From Anniella stebbinsi (Eukaryota; Chordata; Lepidosauria; Squamata; Anniellidae), in assembly GCA_029215795.1 (NCBI GenBank), contig JARDYH010000003.1, positions 175,224,382 through 175,288,381 on the forward strand: DNA of 64,000 nt. The letters are read 5' to 3'. Below, one piece after another: positions 23,726 to 34,856 of this stretch (its first letter is position 1; the number at the start of each line of letters is the position of its first letter). The position numbers and the translations under genes are program-made. The notes beneath the pieces were generated by a model. It was given only the letters and a program-made list of their open reading frames with translations, was not told the origin of the DNA and did no database searches.

Positions 23726-24303
23726 TTTCTCTGTTTGTGACTGATTAGTAGCATGGAATTATGTAAATATAGTTTAATTATTCTCTGAGCTTATTAGGTC
23801 CAATGGATCATTGTTCTTCTTTCTGATATGTCACCCTTGTGCCCAGAGAATGCCCAGGATTACACATTGGTTCCTGAAATAAAAAAAAAATTTGCAATTG
23901 CAACCTCTCATGGTAGTAGAAACATTATCATAAAACAAAATAACTGACAATTTAATGCTACCCCAAAACATGCTGCTTGAGGAGATCCAACCCTGCTTCC
24001 ATTCTCTTCTTGCTTTAGCAGCTTGCCAGTGAATCCTGAAGCTCTTTGCATGAACTCTCAACATATTTGATATTTTGGACAATGGCTTTTGTGACTCAAG
24101 TAAAGCTTTACCCATCATTTTTTATTTCTCCCCCCCCCAAAGAAAGTTGGATGCTTTTGTCCAGATGCCAGCATTCATTTGCATTGCACATCTTTCATAT
24201 TAGGGGATTTATTTTGACTTTCTTTCCTTTTTCCTAGAAATATAATTCATAAAATTAATTGAACATGCAAAAGGTCTTTCTTTTTGTGAAAATCAAACAT
24301 GGC

Positions 24304-24336
<33 letters not shown>

Positions 24337-24396
24337 GTGATGGTGGGACACATCTCCATATAGCTTTTCCTTTTTAGCTGTAATATTACATGACGT
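23726..24396. other. Unassigned intronic sequence with (GT)n
   Basis: A (GT)n run at 24303-24332 is the only clear feature. I see nothing else. Confidence 0.4.
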
Positions 24397-24547
24397 ACTG
24401 TGCAATCCTATGCACGTATACTCAGAAGTAAGTGCCACTAATTTCAATAGGGCTTACTCCAAGAAAGTGTGCATAGGATTGCAGCCTAAGATTCGAATCC
24501 TATACACAATCCTGTTTCTTAGTAAGCATGGATAGGATTGCACCATA
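24397..24547. repeat. Palindromic short repeat (about 91 bp) plus partial second copy
   Basis: 24397-24487 opens with TGCAATCCTATGCAC and closes with GTGCATAGGATTGCA, near-perfect inverted ends. The interior (TACTCAGAAGTAAG ... GGCTTACTCC) is also roughly self-complementary. A second, decayed copy follows at 24494-24547. Full or partial relatives occur at 45597-45688, 60650-60740, 10629-10698, 5328-5396 and 60268-60345. It behaves like a small MITE family; I have no name for it. Confidence 0.75.
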
Positions 24548-26168
24548 ATGTGGAAAAGCAATGTGCAATAAATTATATTTCATGGTTGCAGGACCATAAT
24601 GTGGGAAGAAATACAATTTAGATACATTTAGATACAACTTGGATGTGTGGATATATAGAAAATCCAATGAGAAAAACATATTAATACAATAAAGCTAAAT
24701 TGGGATGATGCTGATGCCGTCTATGGTTGCTGAAAAATGAGTGCATGGAATGGTGTAGAGTAGCATATAAAATATTGCCTCTTTCAGGGCTACTCATGAT
24801 ATTGGTCACAATACAGACAACCGGACAGCAAACCCTGCAGGCCCAGCATTGTGTGGGTGAAACAGTGTATTGGGTAGTGACTATGATATCATTAGTGGTG
24901 AATGACACAACTTCCTTTTATACCTAATATCAACATCTATCTCTGTAAATAAAAGTTTAGCCAAAAGTAATAACCACACAGACTTGTTATTTGTGAAAAA
25001 TATATTAGTGACAGTTCAAACTGTTTCATTGTGTGAACAGAGACAACCAATTTACCACATGGTAAATGTAAGGATGTTTGCCCACCTTTTAAATATGTGC
25101 TAAAGTAAAGAAATACAGATGACCACAGGCAGGTTTGAACTATTTTGTGGTTGCCATAGCTCACTCGTAGTTCATGATTAGTCCTGTTGCTATGGAGTTA
25201 AGATGTTGGTTCTGCTTATCCCTCTGTGCTTTGCTGCAAGTATCACTATTTCTAGTTCTTTGTTTAGGGAAGTAGATAGTTAATCTGTTATAATTTTGGG
25301 CTTTTAAAAAGAAGATTGTCTTACTTTTAAGTCTGCAAAGTCCTCTATTGAGTGCAAGGTGTAAAATGAGCATTATTTAGTTTTTTTTCACTTTGATCCC
25401 CCCCCATTGGAATTGCAATATGTTCATTGCAACAAAAAGATCTAAGGCAAAAACAACAAAAACACAAACCTAACTTAATGTTCACCCTGCACCTTCAAAT
25501 CGAGATCATATATATTCCCACTCCACCCAGTCCCCTCCCTTCATCACACCCACAGAGAACAGAAACTTCAGAGATCTAACTAAACTTCCTTGCAGAAAAA
25601 AACCCTTTCAAAACATCCAACTTTAAATCAGTACAATAACTGCAAAAAATTTAGTCTTTAGAATACATAACCACACTTGGAAAATAAATTTGAAAACAAT
25701 GAAGACAAAGCAGGAGGGAAACACTGTTTTAAACACTGTCCCTTAAAATAGTATTCTAGCCTTGAAACTCCATAGCTTGGGCAAATACCTTCCCAACTCA
25801 ATACTACCTGCAATGGATTACTAATACAGATGACCAGTTTATCAATGGTAAATGTGAGAGAGCCTCAGCCTTGATAAAGCCTCCAAACCTTTCCATTCAT
25901 CAGAATGTCTGGCAGGAGAAAAAAAAATCACACTACATTTGCATAAACACAGACAATCGTGCAACCACATGGTGGGAAACCTTACTATGTAGTAAACTGG
26001 TCATTAGTATTCCCTGACAATGTAAAATGTTCAAGTCTGGCAAGAATGTTGGGCAAAATACTCTAGTGGAAGTTCACACAACACTCAATAATGATACATC
26101 CAGTCTATCTAGAAACTAATATTATTTCAGAATACATGTTAATTGTTTCAGCAAAAGGTATATTTAAC
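24548..26168. other. Unassigned intronic sequence
   Basis: AT-rich, with no recognisable exon or repeat. Short frames at 24681-25373 on both strands show no family signature. Confidence 0.4.
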
Positions 26169-26171
26169 TTA

Positions 26172-26404
26172 GGTCTCATCTACACCAAGCAGGATATTGC
26201 ACTATGAAAACAGTATATAAAAGGCAGGAGCCACACCAAGCAGGATATAGTGGTATGAAAATGGTATATGGTATGTGTCAATCGGGCCAACAGTTGTCAA
26301 TGCACTTCAATACCGCTATAAAGCAGTAGTGTGGCTCCTGCCTTTTATATACCGCTTTCATATCATTTTTATAGTGCAATATCCTGCTTGGTGTAGATGA
26401 CGCC
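26172..26404. mobile_element. PIF/Harbinger-like MITE (233 bp) with TTA duplication
   Basis: The left end GGTCTCATCTACACCAAGCA and the reverse complement of the right end GGCGTCATCTACACCAAGCA match at 32 of the first 34 positions, and the inverted homology extends to about 60-75 bp. TTA flanks both sides (26169-26171 and 26405-26407), the 3-bp duplication typical of PIF/Harbinger. It is noncoding. Confidence 0.8.
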
Positions 26405-26407
26405 TTA

Positions 26408-27571
26408 CTGCTAAAGGTGATGCTGATAGAAGATTACAAATAGCTTATACTTATTTTACACATCTGCTTTATGTAGCTTTGTATAAAGTTAATCCTTCAA
26501 CAACTGTAGCCTTACTCATGTAACATTCCTAAACATGTGTTTAACATTAAGAATTTGAATACTGCCAGTAAACTCAATGAGGCTACTCATGAGCTAACGT
26601 TTGGCATACACTTAAGAGCTTTATGGCACCAAAGCTGAAGTTTGCAGCAGGACAATGTCTTCAGTACAGAGTGTGTTTGTAATAACCTACATGATAATGT
26701 TCAATATTCATTTTAAAGACCAAATCTATTTAATGTGGTCCACCCTATCTTGAAGGCTCAGAGTAAATTACAGGGTTTTATTTTGTTTTTAAAATTAAGA
26801 TTCATATCTTACAATATCCCAAGGGTTTAGGCTGGGTCATATATTGTAATTTACAGTGTATTGTTATGTCATTTTATCATCTCAGAAACTCTGGGAGGCT
26901 TTTGTTATTGTCTTCTTTACGAAGGAGGCTGATTCAAGACAAAGAGTTTGTTAACTTTAAATCATCTAAAGAAAACATAAATGTTTACAGTGTTTGGACA
27001 TGGATGGACCTTTCTCTTGAGCCAATTTCAATGTCTGCCTTTTTGCTGAGTCAGACCTGATTGGCTTCAAAACACACCTATAAGAAGCTAATCACTCTAA
27101 TTAAATATGGGGGTTTAACTTGATGTCACAACTAACTCTGTTACTTTCAGTGAAACAATAGACAATGATTATATTGAAGCACTGGCCAAACTATTGGGTT
27201 ATTCTAAAAATGATCACATCTCTATTATTGGGTTATGCTAAAAATGATCACATCTCTATTAACTTTCTGGACTGCCTCAGTACTCTTTCATCATTCCTCC
27301 AACAGTAAACTTATCTACCAACATTATTGAAGCCAGCCTGCATTGCATCCCACACAGTGCAGTTCTTCAGCAGTTCTAACCCCCGCAGAGGCAGGTCCTT
27401 TAAAGCCCTCAGAGGCCCACTGTGTTTTTTTATTACACGTTGAGGATAAAGTCATTCGGCTCTGAAGGAATCTAGATGTCACTGTTATGACAGAGCCAAT
27501 GCTCCAACTAGCTGCATTTCAGTTAATGTGGACCAATGACATTGATAAGGTGCTTGTAGTTATGCAACCAA
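26408..27571. other. Unassigned intronic sequence
   Basis: No recognisable gene or repeat. A 35-bp direct duplication is visible at about 27197-27265 (TATTGGGTTATKCTAAAAAT, then GATCACATCTCTATTA, present twice in tandem). Confidence 0.4.
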
Positions 27572-27627
27572 ACATTTATTTATTTATTTATTTATTGCAT
27601 TTTTATACCGTCCCAATCCCTCCTGGT
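27572..27627 (-). mobile_element. L2-type LINE 3' tail
   Basis: (TTTA)n followed by TTGCATTTTTATACCGTCCC, the reverse complement of the L2 3' end seen at 43605-43660. Confidence 0.6.
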
Positions 27628-28069
27628 TAATTAACACTAGGTGGCATGGCATGGCATGGCTGGCTGGTTCTTCTTCATGGTCTCTGTGCATCACACCTAT
27701 GGGCTCTGCGCCCCGCGCGACCAAGATCAGTAACTACTATAGCTGAGGAACGATATTTTTTTGGCGGGAACCCTCCCCCACCATCACATTGTGCATGCTC
27801 CACTAGTTCCCACCTATTCCCCAGTTTCTTTTCGACCGCCTAGCGAGTCGCCTTGTCGATAACAATCTCTGTATAGATTCAATCTTTATTGCTGAGTTGA
27901 ACATTCGTCTATGTAAATAGTTTCCTTTCTTTATTACTACTATCTTTTAATTAACAAAAAAACTTTAAAAAAAAGTTTTTGCCCACCCAGGATCCAAGGA
28001 TGCATGACAACTGTTGCTTAGTTGTGAATACCCCATTTTTTAGGGAAGGTGTTTGTGGTGGTGCAACTG
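27628..28069. other. Repeat-like GC-rich block, class unknown
   Basis: 27640-27850 is unlike its surroundings (CGCCCCGCGCGACC, GGCGGGAACC, CGACCGCCTAGCGAG-like CpG content). It is followed by an AT-rich tail with AATCTTTATTG and an A-rich stretch near 27955. It may be an LTR or another retroelement end. I could not find its boundaries. Confidence 0.3.
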
Positions 28070-28615
28070 CAGGCATTCTGAAACTGATTATTTAGATCCA
28101 TTCCAGTCTGGTCACACCTGGTTTTGGTATCTAATTGACCTCGATCATCCTGCTGGATGACCTTATCAAGAGAGTGATGGAAGAAGTGCAACCTTGCTCC
28201 TCTTACTCTATCTCTGCGGCTTTTGATACCATTGACTATGGTAGATCAGCTTTGTGGGTAGGGTATTGGTATTACTGTACTTCAATGGTTCCATTCCTTC
28301 CTACAGGGTTGTTCTTAGAGAGTGATGTTGGGAAGTTCACTTTAGCCACCCGGTACTTGTGCTGTGGGGTGGTAAAGGGCACTATTTCAACCCCAATGCT
28401 GTTCAACATCTATATGAAGCCAATAGGAGCAATCATTTGGAGATTTGGAGTGAGGTGCCATCAGTATACACGTGAAGCACAGCTCCATTTCTCTATAATA
28501 TCTCAATCAGGTGTGGCCATGGAGGCTCTGGACTGGTGCTAAGATGGTGGGCTGAATGAGGGCCAATAAACTGAGCTTGAAACCTGGCAAGATGGAAGCA
28601 CTATGGGTAGGTGGG

Positions 28616-29797
28616 TCACAGGACTGCAAAAAAAGCAATTGCTATTTTGGGATGCATTGATAGAAGTATGGCTTCCAAATCGCGTGAGGTATTGGTTCCC
28701 CTCTATCTGGCACTGGTTAGGCATCATCTTGAGTATTGTGTCCAGTTCCGGGCACCACACTTCAAGAAGGATGCAGGCAAGCTGGAGAGGTTTCAGAGGA
28801 GGGCAACGAGGGTGATCAGGGGTCTGGAAACAAAGCCCTATGAGGAGAGGCTGAGGACCTTTCCGCACCATAGGGGTGGAGAGGGTGGGAAGCGGGGAAA
28901 CCCAGAAGTAACCACTTCCGGGTCCAGCACGCTGAAGCCACACCAGAATGCGACGGCCCGGGCTTCTACCAGGCTGTCGCAAGTCGCAGCTGCCATTGTT
29001 TTTTTTCCCCAATGATTCACGGAAGAGCACACGGGGGCTTGTGCACAGAAGGTGAGTTTATTTTTTAAAAAACCCACATGCGATTGTGCCCCCCCGCCAT
29101 CCTGGGGATGGCGAAATCGGGTCCCCCCCTCCTGATGGCCTCGGAGCCGCATAGTGCGGGTCTGTGGCCATCGGTGCAGCCGCACTTACTCGCGGGTAAG
29201 TGCGACTGCACCCAGGATGGGCTGCCATACCAGCCACTCATCTCACTGCCCTCCTGGGAACAGGGAACAGCATTTCCTGAACTCCTGGGAAAATGGAGGG
29301 CTGGCCCCTGCCTGCTTGCAGGATGCTTTGTGCACCATGTGGCCTCTCTGCGAGCAGGTAGGGGCAGCCCTGGGAGAAATGGCTGGTGTGGAAAGAGCCT
29401 GAAAGAACTGGGCATGTTTAGCCTTGAGAAGAGAAGACTGAGGGGAGACATGATAGCATTCTTCAAATACTTGAAATGTTGTCACACAGAGAAGGCCAGG
29501 ATCTCTTCTTGATCATCCCAGAGTGCAGGACCTGGAATAATGGGCTCAAGTTACAGGAAGCCAGATTTCAGCTGGACATCAAAACTCCCTGACTGTTAGA
29601 GCAGTACAACAATGGAACCAATACCTAGGGAGGTCGTGGGCTCTCCCACACTAGAGGCATTCAAGAGGCAGCTGGACAACCAACTGTCAGGGATGCTTTC
29701 AGGTAGATTCCTGCATTGAGCAGGGTGTTGGACTTGATGGCCTTATAGGTCCCTTCCAACCCCACTATTCTATGATTCTATGATTCTATGTAATAGG
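28616..29797 (+). mobile_element. CR1 LINE inserted into the L2
   Basis: This is a plus-strand CR1 3' half: the ORF2 C-terminal frame at 28611-28856 ([20 protein letters not shown]) continues after an insertion at 29398, and the element ends in the (ATTCTATG)n repeat at about 29768-29790 that is diagnostic of CR1 3' ends. L2 homology continues on both sides. It is 5'-truncated and inactive. Confidence 0.9.
28858..29397. mobile_element. hAT-like nonautonomous element inside the CR1 (540 bp)
   Basis: CR1 sequence breaks after GAGAGGCTGAGGA and resumes with CCTGAAAGAACTGGGC. In related CR1s these are contiguous, so 540 bp were inserted. The ends are CTTTCCGCACCA and the inverted CTTTCCACACCA. 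An imperfect 8-bp duplication (GAGGCTGA/GAGCCTGA or a shifted version) is visible. The interior is CpG-rich and holds a 17-bp hairpin at 29173-29189 with 29196-29212 (16 of 17 paired). No transposase is encoded. Confidence 0.7.
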
Positions 29798-30014
29798 GTA
29801 GTTGCTTGCTCTGGATGTGGCTGCATTCTCCATGAAGGAATATGGGCATAGTTTGGGGGTATTCCTAGATTTATCTTTGTCGCTGGAAACTCAAGTAGTC
29901 TTTGTGACTAGGAGTACTTTTTACCAGCTTCAACTGGTACACCAGCTACTGGATCATGATACCTTAGCACAGTGGTTCAGGCATCTCAAGGCTGGACTAC
30001 TTAAGGCGTTCTAT

Positions 30015-30359
30015 GGCTGCCTCTACAAGAGAGGTTTAAAGCTCTTTCAAGGCGCTTAAAAAAACTTACCTCTACAAGAACGGAGTGCAAATCGGGCGTA
30101 GAGGCACGTTATCTCTCCGATTATGTGCATTATCGAATGCGCGTTAAATCGCGAGTTTTATTTTGCTCCAGCCATTAAAGCGCATTTTGCCTATGTGAAC
30201 AAGCGCTTATGCGCATTAACTACTTGTAAAGCGCATTTTGGTCATCCGTTAATGCGCTTCGCCGCCTCTCGTGCAGAGGTATTAGGTGTAAATGCGCTTC
30301 AGCGATTATGCGCATAATCGCCTAACGGGGCGCAAAAGCGAATCCTTGTAGAGGGGACC
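30015..30359 (-). mobile_element. Harbinger-like MITE, copy 2 (345 bp)
   Basis: This is a reverse-oriented copy of the element at 6898-7243, one base different in length. It keeps far more CpG sites (GCGCATTAAC, CGATTATGCGCATAATCG), so it is younger or less methylated. The L2 host is contiguous when it is removed. The flanks are TAT (30012-30014) and CAT (30360-30362), read as a 3-bp TAT duplication with one later C>T or T>C change. Confidence 0.75.
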
Positions 30360-30949
30360 CATGTGGGGATATCCTTAGGCTTGGTCCAGAAGCCACAGCT
30401 GGTAAAGAATGCAGCAGCAAAGCTGCTAATGGGGCCTCTTTTTGAAAGCAAGTAACGTCTTTGCAAAAATAACTGCACTATATGCTACCAGGGCAAAGTT
30501 TAAGGGGTTATTGTTAATATATAAAGCCCTAAACAACATGGGGCTAGGTTTTCTTAGGGATCTTCTCACCCCTTATGTCACTGCTCTATCGCCTCAAGAG
30601 CACTTGCAGTATAGTGTTTAGTGTCAGAGCACTCACCGTCTGGAATGCATTACCAACTGTCATTATTGGCCCCCACAGTTCTGACATTTAGACATCTTCT
30701 GAAGACTCATCTCTTCACACAGGCTTTCTCTGAGATGTGACCCAGCCAGCTGTAGTCTGTAGCACATAGCAGAGTTTGTAATTTTATTGCTGTTTAGTAT
30801 TTTTTTTGGTATTGTTGTGTAAATTATTGTTATATTTTAATATTGTTGCTTTAATGGTAAAATATTGTATGTTCACTGCTTTGAAAACGTCTTGGAAAGC
30901 GCAAGACAAATGAGATTAATAAATATATATTAAAAAATGGCCATTGACA

Positions 30950-31530
30950 AAAAAAAAAGAGAGGTATCAGCATCACTCAGTTTTGCTGTTGCCTTTTGTA
31001 TTCATGTTACATTTTCAGGAATTTTGAGCAGGTGCTTTCAATTTGCCCATAGTCTGTTACCTTCCTCTGTCACTAAACAGCACAGTTGTAGTGATTCTTC
31101 CTCAATCGCTGTTGCTTTGATAGGGTTTATAATAGTATTTCTCCTTGTTACATATTTTCCTTGGCTCTGTTTTTGTCATCTTTTTTCTCACTATCACTAG
31201 CTTCTTTGAGAATTTTTGTTTTAATCTATGTCTGGTAATTGTACGCCTGTTGATGAAGAGCTCAGCAGATGCCTTTATACACTGTAATGGAGTCATTCTA
31301 TAATTAAGCAGTGTCAAGCAGGGATCTTTTTCTGCTTCCCTTATTTTTATTAGTACATTATTGCTATTTGCACATAAAATCATAAACTAGTTCAGGAATT
31401 CCTTATTTTTGAGATGTGGTGCATTATCTGTTACTGCTTCTCTTGCAGAGCCACAATGGGAAAATATGGTTTTTCTGTAATTATTTTTTTATTTAAAATA
31501 TTTTAATACTACCTTTCATCTAAAAAGATT
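30950..31530 (-). pseudogene. Ty3/Gypsy integrase remnant
   Basis: The minus-strand frame at 31102-31383 contains DPCLTLLNYRMTPLQC, and just upstream (31395-31450) VTDNAPHLKNKEFLN. These correspond to the end of the integrase catalytic core ('TDNGPQF' type motif and the 'LLxYRxTP' motif) of Ty3/Gypsy retrotransposons. A stop separates the two pieces and the key G of the motif is changed. It is on the same strand and in the right order relative to the RT remnant at 35060-36000, so both probably come from one element later split by insertions. Confidence 0.65.
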
Positions 31531-31555
31531 ACATGGTGGTTTATACATTTTAAAT

Positions 31556-31700
31556 ATGGGCCTACACAGATGATACACTAAGCCTTGGTAGGCTGCTAAC
31601 CCTTTTGCAGCAAATAGATAGTTAGCGTCTTTAAACTGTGGTTATGTAGCCACCATGGTTAGGAATGGTTCACACAACATGATGCTAAGTCATAAAACAA
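31556..31700. mobile_element. hAT-like MITE fragment
   Basis: CACTAAGCCTTGGTAGGCTG, then CTAACCCTTTTGCAGCAAAT, and CACCATGGTTAGGAATGGTT match 49853-49950 closely. Only the left part of the element is present. Confidence 0.6.
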
Positions 31701-32774
31701 ATAGAATACTAATATAAACTGGCTGATAAAATACTTCAGCAGGTTAAATGTCCTGGTAGAACAAAAGGAGTTTTGCCTGGCTTCTAGTATTGTTGCTATT
31801 ATAGTATTTTCCAAGGTGACTAACTTTGGAAAAATTGAAATATATTTACTCCTTTATCTTCCCACGTTGAGCTGGGAGGCCTGAACTAAACCTCTACTCA
31901 TGTTTGGTGAAACCTGAACAGAAGCCTGTGCATGATCAGGAACCCTGCTTTAGGATTCTTTAGCACATGCTTCAGGATGCTTCAGCTTTCTTTTGGCATG
32001 TGGTCATTCTTTATATCCATGTACACCAGGGATGGGCAACTTGGGGGGAGTGTCCAGGGGCCACTTTCCACCCTCAGGATCCTCCCTTGCAGCCTGCACA
32101 CCAACTTCTGCCACAGAAATTCAGTGTTGTCATGGCAAAAAAACCCCCAATGGTTTGCTGCTGAACTTTGTAACAAAACACAATAGAAGATTTGGTGGCA
32201 TGGTGGAAGCAGGGGGCTGCACTGGAGCTATGTGTTGCCTGCCTCTAAGAATGTACAGATTGTGTAAAAGCCGTTCAGTCAGCATTTTATGGATCATTAG
32301 GGCACCTTTTTTCCCCACTGTCCACTCATTGATGTAATCAGATTTTTTGTTTTCTAATTTGCGCAAATTCACACTTGCAAAACTGCACAAATCCCTCAAA
32401 CGCACAAATTTATCCAAAATGTGCATTTTCACAATTTAACCTATGGGGAAAATACACATTTTAAGCCATTTTTTAAATGTGTATTTTCCTATTACTAAAT
32501 TTTCGCAAAATTCTGGAAAACTAGAAAAATGGTCTGCAAGTCTGCAGAATCCATCCAACTGGGGCAAAGCCAGTCAACTGTGGCATTCACAGGTCAGATT
32601 TATAAAAGTCTAAACTCATTTGATTCCATTGTGGATTTCTCCGATACCCTTAGATGTATATAGCCTAATATTTTCTTCCTCATGACCATGGAGAACATGA
32701 TTTGTGTACTTTTCAGAGGGACCCCTGAAACGGCTAATATGATATTATTGCAATGTACAAATACTAATAAGATC

Positions 32775-32805
<31 letters not shown>

Positions 32806-33056
32806 CTGCATATAGTAGATATGATACTTGATACTCGATCATATCACTGTAAGGGAAAAAATAGAAAGCAAGACCTTATTTATTGCTTGAAAAACTAATT
32901 AAAACATTTAAGCCTTGATTATTTGAGTTCTGTGTTCCTCCCATAAACTTGATGATGTGATGTGTGAAGCCACTATTGGGAATATATGCATGTTTAATAC
33001 TTCTTTGGATTCATGAAATTGTGCTTTTACAGATGGAACAACTGCTCTATAAAATA
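31701..33056. other. Intronic, mostly unassigned
   Basis: It includes a fragment near 32030-32100 resembling the termini of the element at 33232 (GGGATGGGCAACTTG) and a (CA)n run at 32777-32804. No exon is seen. Confidence 0.4.
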
Positions 33057-33122
33057 CGTATGCAATTAATAGTTTTGTAAACCGCCCAGAGAGCTTCGGC
33101 TATGGGGAGGTCTATAAATGTA

Positions 33123-33165
<43 letters not shown>
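33057..33165 (+). mobile_element. L2 3' end with (AAT)n tail
   Basis: AAACCGCCCAGAGAGCTTCG, then GCTATGGGGAGGTCTATAAA is the L2 3' terminus (reverse complement of 43620-43658), followed by a 40-bp (AAT)n tail at 33123-33164. It is very short, and the pure tail suggests a recent insertion. Confidence 0.75.
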
Positions 33166-33352
33166 GACATCCAGATTTGAATTTCTGGGGTTGACATCCA
33201 GATTAGAATTTCAACAGCAACCACTGTATATGTAGAGCAGGAGTGGGAAACTTCCTTTGTAGATAATCTGTGGGGCCTGCCTAAGGGCAGTGGGCAGGCC
33301 TAGGGTGAAAAGTGAGCAAGAGGTCAGTGTCTGCCTGTCTGTCTGTCTCTCT

Positions 33353-34856
33353 GGCTCAATTGGGACAACATGCTGAGCCTCGGTTGTTGAGTTACCTACT
33401 GACGGTTGTTGAAAAAGGTGGTGATCTACAGACAACACGCTGCAGCAGGCGCTGCAAGGAATTGGCTACCACCCCGGTTGCAAATTGCCTACTCGGCTCT
33501 GACTGACAGCTCAGCCGTCATTTTCCCCGCTCACCGAACTCCGTTAGTCTTCCAGCAGGTATCCCAGAAGGCACTGCGGCCAAAAACCATGGGCGCCGCC
33601 ATTGAAGCTGATGCAGGACACGCCTCCCAAACCCCATTGGCTGCCTCAGTCAGTGGGCGGAACTCAGCAGCCTCGGGCAAAGAGGCAGCCAGGAGGGACG
33701 GCAGCACCAATACAACAGTTACACCCCACGCCCAGCGCTGCAATTCCAACGTTGGCACCCACACCCCAGCCCCCCTTCCCTCCTAGAGCATCTTCTGCAC
33801 ACACAGGAAAGAAGGTGAGAGTGGGGTGGCATAGAAAACTTTATTCAGCAGGGAGACCACACATGGGCAATAAGGCACATGGGCACCACTATGCCAGGGC
33901 AGAACCTACGGAAAGGACAGTTGCCCCAGGGAAGGAAGGAGGCGGCTGGAAGGCACAGCGGTGAAGAGGGGACGGCCGAGGCCACACCCCCAGGGAGCCA
34001 AGCACGGAACGTGCCAAGGGGATGAGGTGGAGAGGGGCGGCATGCCAGGGAGGGATGCCAGTCCAGAGATGGAACTCCACAGCCGACGCTCACAGGGGGT
34101 GGGGGTAGCACAGCCAGATCCAGGCACTGATGCTTTCACGCACCCGTGACGCCTCTGCACGGGCGCGATGTTCCCCAATGGGATTCTCGGGGTCCGGCAA
34201 TGGCTCATTGGCCAGCCGTGTTGGGCGGATGAGGGGGGGGCTCTCTGGTCGCCGCTTCCCCTGCCCTCATCCTTCTGGGTGATGCGAGGGTGGAGGTGGC
34301 GGTGCAGTGGGGGTCTGCTTTGGATGGGGTGTTGTTCTCCCTCTTGGTGTGGGGGGGGCTGCCCCTTGCTCCAAGGAGCCTGGGGTTGTTGCTTATTCCA
34401 TCTCCCCCTCCCCCCCTTTGCCGTAGTGCCCTTCTGGTGCACTTCCCTGTCCGTTTGGGTAGCTGACTGGGCACCCTGCGTGAGTGCTTGCAGGAGCTGG
34501 CTCCTTGTTGAGCTCTGTGCCGGCTGCCTGGTGGGGGAGGCGGGCATCTTGGTTGCTATGGCGGCGAAGCCGAGGCTCTGTTGCGAGCATGCTTGAACGC
34601 CCGCCCGCTTTCTGCCTCTCTTGCCGCTCACGATCGTTGCTTCAACAACGCACCAATTTGGACGACACGTTTGCCAATTGACAAATCCCCCAACAACTTG
34701 CAAATGAGTTGTTCATCTCAGTTGTTCCTTTAACAACTGTGGGTTGTTACTTTAACAACTGGGTTGTGTGGCTGAATTCGGACGACACGGTTAACAACGC
34801 AGTGGGTTGTTGAAGCAACAACCCACAGTTGTTCAATGTGTTGTCCGAATTCAGCC
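33353..34856. mobile_element. GC-rich TIR DNA element, family A copy 2 (1.5 kb)
   Basis: The left end GGCTCAATTGGGACAACA (33353) matches the inverted right end GGCTGAATTCGGACAACA (34856). Both flanks carry TCTGTCTCTC (33342-33351 and 34857-34866), a possible target duplication, although the tract is low in complexity. The interior is GC/CpG-rich and contains an inverted CCAAT (CCCATTGGC at about 33632) and a 265-codon minus-strand open frame (33906-34703) with no recognised domain. The terminus family matches 6737-8119 while the interior differs. Confidence 0.6.
34770..34856. repeat. 87-bp hairpin at the end of the TIR element
   Basis: 34770-34788 pairs with 34838-34856 (18 of 19), and the centre GTGGGTTGTTG/CAACAACCCAC (34802-34812 with 34815-34825) pairs perfectly. 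The element's right terminal inverted repeat is therefore itself a foldback. Confidence 0.85.

Larger units (their letters stand above)
28070..30935 (+). mobile_element. L2-clade LINE (+), interrupted by three younger insertions
   Basis: L2 blocks appear in order on the + strand: the RT region 28070-28615 (reads PMLFNIYMKPIGAIIWRFG at about 28400-28455, the counterpart of PMLFNIYMKPLSAVIRNFG), the post-RT region 29800-30014, the C-terminal and 3' region 30360-30900, and an AATAAATATATATT tail ending at about 30935. It is degenerate, with stops and a lost YADD box. A CR1 (28616-29797) and a MITE (30015-30359) interrupt it; the CR1 in turn carries a further element. Confidence 0.85.

Noticed and set aside
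33906..34703. 265-codon minus-strand open frame
   Set aside because: It lies within a GC-rich TIR element, has no recognisable domain, and long frames by chance are expected at this GC content. Kept only as possible captured sequence in a finding.
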